Shown one piece after another: positions 6,333 to 9,221 of a stretch of DNA of 9,221 nucleotides (its first letter is position 1; the number at the start of each line of letters is the position of its first letter). The notes beneath the pieces were generated by a model. That model was not told the DNA's origin. It saw only the letters and a program-made list of their open reading frames with translations, and made no database searches. A program made the translations under genes and the position numbers. The stretch spans positions 1 to 9,221 of the forward strand of contig CABUBB010000036.1 in NCBI GenBank assembly GCA_902489745.1, written 5' to 3'. This DNA comes from Metaruminococcus_A sp003150405 (lineage in GTDB: Bacteria > Bacillota > Clostridia > Oscillospirales > Ruminococcaceae).

Positions 6333-6373
6333 AAAAAAACTTCCCCAGTCCCCCCTAAAGGGGGACGGGGGAA
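6333..6373 (-). terminator. Strong leftward intrinsic terminator
   Basis: On the minus strand, 6373-6368 (TTCCCC) pairs with 6346-6341 (GGGGAA) and 6366-6360 (GTCCCCC) pairs with 6354-6348 (GGGGGAC), with one mismatch between them and a 5-nt loop. One G and seven T (6339-6333) follow. This is a 13-pair GC stem with a full U tract, facing left. No minus-strand gene lies to its right in the window, so it probably stops antisense transcription at the module boundary. Confidence 0.75.
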
Positions 6374-6387
6374 CGGTTTTGGCCCTA

Positions 6388-6416
6388 TTGACGGCCCGGA
6401 AAAATGCCGCTATCAT
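6388..6416 (+). promoter_or_regulatory. Sigma-A promoter upstream of the 45-residue gene
   Basis: TTGACG at 6388-6393 and TATCAT at 6411-6416 are separated by exactly 17 nt, each a 5/6 match to consensus. The start would be near 6423, about 80 nt before the ATG at 6504. It lies 15 nt beyond the leftward terminator hairpin. Confidence 0.6.
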
Positions 6417-6503
6417 CCGAGGCAAGCGGAGGCCACACGGCCCGCCGCCCAGCGAACCGCCCAGGGCCACCACGGCCCAGGCGACCAGAAAGGGGAGGTG
6501 AAC

Positions 6504-6641
6504 ATGACCACGCCAACAGCAAGCGAATTGCTTGTACAGCAGGCACGGGAGGCCGAACGGCTCCGGCTCTTGCTACTCGCCAGCGAGTGCAAAGACCTTG
6601 ACGAGTTCCGCCAGCGGCTCCGCGATCTGCTGAACAAGTAA
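6504..6641 (+). CDS. Small helical protein, 45 residues, unknown
   Basis: The first gene of the plus-strand block. The start at 6504 is set by a strong AGGGGAGGTG site 3-4 nt upstream; the longer in-frame extension from 6207 runs through the promoter and terminator and is rejected. The product (MTTPTASELLVQQAREAERL... ending DEFRQRLRDLLNK) is predicted to be two amphipathic Leu/Arg/Glu-rich helices, about residues 6-27 and 31-44. I do not recognise the family. It has its own sigma-A-like promoter and is followed directly by a GC-rich hairpin (6642-6678), so it may be a separate small transcription unit. A small regulatory or partner protein is possible, but nothing in the sequence shows which. 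Confidence 0.65.
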   Translation: MTTPTASELLVQQAREAERLRLLLLASECKDLDEFRQRLRDLLNK

Positions 6642-6678
6642 AGCGCCGGGCCACCCCACCAAGGCACGGCCCGACGCT
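6642..6678. repeat. GC hairpin after the 45-residue gene
   Basis: AGCGCCGGGCC (6642-6652) and GGCCCGACGCT (6668-6678) form an inverted repeat of 10 of 11 pairs, starting on the base after the stop codon. The single C.A mismatch on the plus strand becomes a T.G wobble on the minus strand. No T tract follows, so it is not a classic terminator. Part of the loop (GCCACCCCACCAAGGCAC) is echoed in the gap at 8690-8706, after another gene of the block. Confidence 0.6.
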
Positions 6679-6737
6679 CTCAACCACGGCACGGGCTGCG
6701 AGTTCGCCGCCGCCCTGCCGCTTGTATTCTACCACCG

Positions 6738-6765
6738 CCGCCGGGGAAAATCAACGCCCCGGCGG
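6738..6765. repeat. GC-rich perfect inverted repeat
   Basis: CCGCCGGGG (6738-6746) and CCCCGGCGG (6757-6765) pair perfectly over 9 bp around a 10-nt A-rich loop. It lies in the 280-nt gap between the 45- and 137-residue genes, with no T tract on either side. It could be a protein-binding dyad or part of an origin-like region. Confidence 0.5.
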
Positions 6766-6773
6766 GGCGGTTC

Positions 6774-6798
6774 AAAAAAATTTCCCCCGTAGGGGGAA
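6774..6798 (-). terminator. Second leftward intrinsic terminator
   Basis: On the minus strand TTCCCCC (6798-6792), a 3-nt loop and GGGGGAA (6788-6782) are followed by A and seven T (6780-6774). It shares the CAAAAAAA-TTCCCC design with the terminator at 6333-6373 and, like it, faces left and sits just upstream of a rightward promoter. Confidence 0.65.
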
Positions 6799-6832
6799 CC
6801 CCCAGTCCCCGAAAAAAATTGCGAAAAAGTGC

Positions 6833-6862
6833 TTGACAAAACGACACGCAACAGTGTATGCT
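6833..6862 (+). promoter_or_regulatory. Sigma-A promoter for the accessory block
   Basis: A perfect TTGACA at 6833-6838 and TATGCT at 6857-6862 with an 18-nt spacer. The expected start is near 6869, about 50 nt before the ATG at 6922. It is the strongest rightward promoter in the window and probably drives the four genes from 6922 onward. Confidence 0.75.
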
Positions 6863-6889
6863 GAAAGCACAGAACGACACGCAACAGTG
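6840..6889 (+). promoter_or_regulatory. Operator-like 17-bp direct repeat
   Basis: AACGACACGCAACAGTG occurs identically at 6840-6856 and 6873-6889, 33 bp apart (about three helical turns). The first copy fills the gap between -35 and -10; the second covers roughly +4 to +20. The first copy with the next base contains a dyad, ACAC-GCAACA-GTGT (6844-6857). This placement is typical of a repressor operator pair that blocks polymerase; the repressor is not in the window. Confidence 0.65.
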
Positions 6890-6921
6890 AACAGGCCAAC
6901 GAGCCGGAAAGGAAAAACACC

Positions 6922-7335
6922 ATGACAAACAACGAGATCATCTTTGAGACCGTCCGCGCCAACTTTACCCCCGCCCAGCTTGCCGAGCTGGTCGCCGCCA
7001 CCTACACCGCCGAGCAGATCGCCGCCCGCCGGGCGGGCGTGAAGATCACCGTTGCCGAGGGCAGCGACGAGACCCCCGACGCCGTGTTTCATGCCATGCT
7101 GGCCGCTGACACTTTCCACACTTTCGCGGAGTGGAAGCGCATGGGGTACAGCGTGAAAAAGGGCCAGCACGCCGCCCTGGTGTGCAACCTCTGGAAGTAC
7201 ACCGACAAGCCCGGCAAGGCCGCCAAGGAAGCCGCCGCCGCTGCCGGGCAGGACGCCCCCGAGACCGACCCCCATTTCTATATGGCGAAGTCCCACCTGT
7301 TCAACGCCTTGCAGGTTGAAAAATCCAAGCGCTGA
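6922..7335 (+). CDS. ArdC-like small protein
   Basis: A 137-residue protein. An N-terminal helical part (residues 1-40, including FTPAQLAELVAATYTAEQIAARRAG) is followed by FHTFAEWKRMGYSVKKGQHAALVCNLWKY (about 65-93) and, after a low-complexity Ala/Lys linker, FYMAKSHLFNALQVE (119-133). The pattern W-x(3)-GY-x-VKKG-x(2)-A followed by F-x(4)-HLFNA-QVE resembles the ssDNA-binding N-terminal domain of ArdC antirestriction proteins, which are carried by plasmids, ICEs and phages to protect incoming DNA. It lacks the metalloprotease half of full ArdC, so only a single-strand DNA-binding or protective role could be inferred. GGAAAGGA lies 8 nt before the ATG. The gene follows the strong promoter with its operator pair and ends 8 nt before the first 44-bp repeat. 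Confidence 0.75.
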   Translation: MTNNEIIFETVRANFTPAQLAELVAATYTAEQIAARRAGVKITVAEGSDETPDAVFHAMLAADTFHTFAEWKRMGYSVKKGQHAALVCNLWKYTDKPGKAAKEAAAAAGQDAPETDPHFYMAKSHLFNALQVEKSKR

Positions 7336-7343
7336 CCCAGCCG

Positions 7344-7387
7344 CCGGACACCTTAGCGGGCCGCACCGGACAAAGCGACCCGACCCC
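7344..7387. repeat. 44-bp intergenic repeat, copy 1
   Basis: Begins CCGGACACCTTAGCGGG, ends AAGCGACCCGACCCC, and starts 8 nt after the stop of the ArdC-like gene. Inside, CGGGCCGC (7357-7364) and GCGACCCG (7375-7382) form an 8-position stem around a 10-nt loop, with one C.A mismatch on the plus strand that is a T.G wobble on the minus strand. A further hairpin GCCCG-ACAC-CGGGC follows at 7389-7402. There is no T tract. Confidence 0.9.
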
Positions 7388-7440
7388 AGCCCGACACCGG
7401 GCCACACAAGAAAAAAATAGATGATCTGGAGGTTATCAGC

Positions 7441-8325
7441 ATGAAAAAGTACATGGGCAACTACACCAACGAGGCCGCAAAGGCCCTGAAAGGCTCCGAG
7501 CGCATTATCTGCCGCGTGACCGACGACGGCGCGATCTATGTTACAAACGGCTTTATCGCCTACAAGATGACCCCCCCGGAGTATGCCTCCATCGTCCAGC
7601 CCGTGACCTGCTGCGAGGCCGGTAACTACACCATGCAGAACGGCGAAAAGGCCGCGGATAACGGCTTTGATCTGGTCAAGCTGTTTAACGAGACCGTGGA
7701 GCAGACCGCCAACGCCCCCGCCCTGGAGCGCTGCCCCCTGACCCTCCAGGCAGGCAAGGCCCCTGCCGCCAGTTACTACAACCCCGCCGCCGGTGTGGCG
7801 TCGTTCTACAACGCAAAATTTATTGCGGCGCTCACCCCCTCCGCAACGCTCCGGGCCACCGGCGCGATCTCCGCCGCCGTTGCCTATGTGGGCGGCGAAC
7901 CCATGGCCCTGGTTCTGCCGATCAAGCCCGAACCCAAGGCCGCCCGGGCCGTCAAGGCATACTTTGCCGAGTGTGACAACGACGCCACCGCCGAGGCCGA
8001 CAAACTCCGCGCCGAGCTGGCCCAGGCACAAAACGAGCTTTCCGCCGTGCGCGGCGATCTTTACCGGGCCACTAACAAAATTGCCGAGCTGGAAGCCCAG
8101 CAGGCCGCGCCTGCCGCCGAGCAGCCCGAACCCAAAACCGCCGCCGAACTGATTGCCGCCCGCTTTGCCGATCTGGCAGGCGTCACCGCCACCATCAAGG
8201 GCGCACAGACCGCCGCGCCGGTGGTGTGGCTGGCCGGAGACACCGAGCGCCACGCCGACGCGATCAAGGCCGCCGGGGCCAAGTGGAGCAGCAAAAAATC
8301 CGCCTATTATGTCCGCGTCGCCTGA
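7441..8325 (+). CDS. Unknown phage/element protein, coiled coil plus C-terminal W/Y module
   Basis: A 294-residue protein in three visible parts. Residues 1-175 are a mixed alpha/beta region (KYMGNYTNEAAKALKGSERIICR, YVTNGFIAYKM, ASFYNAKFIAAL, VGGEPMALVLPIKP). The mix of YxP-like turns, a V-GGEPMAL strand and a final LPIK loosely recalls sliding-clamp-like phage proteins, but I cannot confirm that. Residues about 182-222 form a coiled coil (AEADKLRAELAQAQNELSAV...KIAELEAQQ), followed by an Ala/Pro/Glu linker. Residues 260-293 are a compact module (VVWLAGDTERHADAIKAAGAKWSSKKSAYYVRV) of the type seen at the C-termini of many phage and plasmid proteins. GGAGG 8 nt before the ATG fixes the start. 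It is followed 8 nt after the stop by the second 44-bp repeat. Function unknown; a DNA-metabolism role is a guess. Confidence 0.75.
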   Translation: MKKYMGNYTNEAAKALKGSERIICRVTDDGAIYVTNGFIAYKMTPPEYASIVQPVTCCEAGNYTMQNGEKAADNGFDLVKLFNETVEQTANAPALERCPLTLQAGKAPAASYYNPAAGVASFYNAKFIAALTPSATLRATGAISAAVAYVGGEPMALVLPIKPEPKAARAVKAYFAECDNDATAEADKLRAELAQAQNELSAVRGDLYRATNKIAELEAQQAAPAAEQPEPKTAAELIAARFADLAGVTATIKGAQTAAPVVWLAGDTERHADAIKAAGAKWSSKKSAYYVRVA

Positions 8326-8333
8326 CACGGACC

Positions 8334-8377
8334 CCGGACACCTTAGCGGGCCGCACCGGACAAAGCGACCCGACCCC
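8334..8377. repeat. 44-bp intergenic repeat, copy 2
   Basis: Identical over all 44 bases to copy 1, and starts 8 nt after the stop of the 294-residue gene. It carries the same internal hairpin (8347-8354 with 8365-8372). Identity without drift between two copies 990 bp apart suggests recent duplication, gene conversion or strong selection. Confidence 0.9.
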
Positions 8378-8420
8378 ATGTAAAACCCGCCGCCCAGGGT
8401 AAAGGGCAGAAAGGCCAAAA

Positions 8421-8687
8421 ATGAATATGAGATTGACCGATTGGAACGCCTCTCTTGCACACGCCGCTGAGCTGGTAGACAAGTTGAACCAAAACGGTTG
8501 CAACGCCCGCGCCATTTCCTACTCCATGTACGATGGGCGCAAAGGTATCGCAATCCAGCTTTTCGATCGGGAAAACAATTTTTCTACCGAGTTCAAAACC
8601 GGCATTTTCTCCACATTCGGAGATATGAAAAACGCCCTCAACGCCTGCTATCATCGCGCTATGTCTGCCCAGTTCGGTAGAGTATAA
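8421..8687 (+). CDS. Hypothetical protein, 88 residues
   Basis: A small, probably cytoplasmic protein: an N-terminal helix (DWNASLAHAAELVDKLNQNGC), a beta pair (ARAISYSMY.., KGIAIQLFDRENNFST) and a C-terminal helix (FGDMKNALNACYHRAMSAQF). I do not recognise it. AGAAAGG lies 6 nt upstream of ATG 8421; a second ATG at 8427 is possible. Its codon use is less GC-biased than that of its neighbours (AAC/AAT mixed, TTG present). It is the only gene of the rightward block from 6922 on that is not followed by the 44-bp repeat; instead a 37-nt gap leads to the next gene, so the two are probably co-transcribed and form one unit. Confidence 0.75.
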   Translation: MNMRLTDWNASLAHAAELVDKLNQNGCNARAISYSMYDGRKGIAIQLFDRENNFSTEFKTGIFSTFGDMKNALNACYHRAMSAQFGRV

Positions 8688-8724
8688 GCCACCCACCAAA
8701 GCACAAAACGAGGAGGTTTTCACC

Positions 8725-9168
8725 ATGGCAGCAATCGAGCGCAAAATCAACGGCACTTTTGCCCCCGTCCCCGGCGGCTACGCCCAGCAGATCAACGAGC
8801 AGACAACGCTTTTTGTCCCGGAGTTTACAGTTGCCCGCTACGACACCGAAACCGGTGAGCTTTTCGGCCACGCTCCCGACTATGAAGCACTGGAGGCGGC
8901 AAAGTCCCCCGCCGTTCACGCAGACAAACCCGGCGAATATTCCTATTGCTACGAAATGGAAAAGGCCCCGACAGGCTGCGACTTCTCCGCCAGTCTTTCA
9001 TACTACGGCAAGCATTATTATCTCCGTCCGCTCCGCGACGATCTCCCGCAGCTCCGCGGGCGCGGTATATCCTACGACGAGCAGCGCAGCACATACACCG
9101 TCACCCGCCGCGCCTATGACAAGCTCAAAGAGCAGTACCGCATGAGCTTTGAAACCTGTCTTGACTGA
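8725..9168 (+). CDS. Hypothetical protein, 147 residues
   Basis: A soluble, aromatic-rich protein. The first half has beta-type segments (INGTFAPVPGGYAQQINEQTTLFVPEFTVARYDTETGEL), the middle is Tyr-rich (GEYSYCYEMEKAP, LSYYGKHYYLRPL), and the end is a short strand and helix (GISYDEQRSTYTVTRRAYDKLKEQY). No catalytic motif, membrane segment or signal peptide is visible, and I do not recognise the family. AGGAGG 8 nt upstream gives a strong start at 8725. It follows the 88-residue gene by 37 nt and ends 9 nt before the third, slightly diverged copy of the 44-bp repeat, so it is the last gene of the third repeat-bounded unit. Confidence 0.8.
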   Translation: MAAIERKINGTFAPVPGGYAQQINEQTTLFVPEFTVARYDTETGELFGHAPDYEALEAAKSPAVHADKPGEYSYCYEMEKAPTGCDFSASLSYYGKHYYLRPLRDDLPQLRGRGISYDEQRSTYTVTRRAYDKLKEQYRMSFETCLD

Positions 9169-9177
9169 CCACAACCC

Positions 9178-9221
9178 CCGGACACCTTCGCGGGCCGCAC
9201 CGGACAAAGCGACCCGGCCCC
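9178..9221. repeat. 44-bp intergenic repeat, copy 3
   Basis: Differs from copies 1 and 2 at two positions (TTAGC to TTCGC, and CCCGACCCC to CCCGGCCCC) and starts 9 nt after the stop of the 147-residue gene. Both changes lie outside the hairpin arms (9191-9198 with 9209-9216), which are conserved exactly. The window ends at the last repeat base, so the repeat may extend further or recur beyond. Confidence 0.9.

Noticed and set aside
5733..6473. 246-residue minus-strand frame rich in Arg/Gly/Pro
   Set aside because: Low-complexity product, no Shine-Dalgarno, and it crosses the strong terminator at 6333-6373 and the promoter at 6388-6416. A decayed gene end cannot be fully excluded.
6207..6503. 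N-terminal extension of the 45-residue gene to ATG 6207
   Set aside because: The extension spans a terminator and a promoter and encodes non-protein-like sequence; a strong AGGGGAGGTG marks ATG 6504.
6772..8553. 593-residue open frame on the minus strand
   Set aside because: It is antisense to three well-supported plus-strand genes, is Gly/Val-rich from GC-phase shadowing, has no ribosome site and runs through two copies of the intergenic repeat.
7344..9221. CRISPR array or integron attC interpretation of the 44-bp repeats
   Set aside because: Spacing is 0.8-1 kb with genes between, not spacers, and no cas gene is present. No RYYYAAC/GTTRRRY core sites flank the repeat, so attC is not supported as such.

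Overview
The window looks like a prophage or phage-derived mobile element of a high-GC Clostridia (Oscillospiraceae-like) host. This is inferred from the Gram-positive style Shine-Dalgarno sites (AGGAGG/GGAGGTG), the GCC/CGC/CTG-rich codon use, and a lambda-type head module of the kind found in gut Firmicutes phages. No marker in the window fixes the species, and no integrase, repressor, replicase, rRNA or tRNA was seen.

Positions 1-4068, minus strand: a tightly packed packaging/head operon. In transcription order it holds a PBSX-type small-terminase-like protein (4068-3295), a Nu1-like DNA-recognition protein (3298-2813), a 53-residue four-cysteine mini-protein (2832-2671), a GpA-family large terminase (2693-858), a 78-residue DUF6148-like head protein (857-621) and the N-terminal part of a lambda-type portal protein (609 to the left edge). 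The genes overlap or nearly abut and most have strong ribosome sites. Together they recognise phage DNA, cut it and pump it through the portal into the prohead.

Positions 4069-5565: a more AT-rich island that differs from both flanks. It carries a leftward lipoprotein gene (5300-4257) with a PASTA-like domain. Its 5' leader is remarkable: a perfect TATAAT box, a roughly 150-nt sequence that folds into a three-way junction when read on the minus strand, a textbook intrinsic terminator, then the ribosome site and GTG start. This has the layout of a cis-regulatory (attenuator or riboswitch-like) RNA and is the best candidate for an undescribed system here. A GNRA-capped hairpin lies between the lipoprotein and the terminase operon.

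Positions 5566-6380: no convincing gene. AT-rich sequence passes into very GC-rich sequence with short repeats and ends in a strong leftward terminator.

Positions 6388-9221, plus strand: an accessory or early block of five small genes (45, 137, 294, 88 and 147 residues). Both promoters seen here sit directly downstream of a leftward-facing C-rich/poly-T terminator. The second promoter has a 17-bp direct repeat, one copy filling the -35/-10 spacer and one at the start point, which suggests a repressor operator. Three of the genes are followed, 8-9 nt after the stop codon, by the same 44-bp hairpin-forming repeat, giving the block a cassette-like layout. One product is ArdC-like and one carries a coiled coil plus a small C-terminal W/Y-rich module; the other three are unrecognised.
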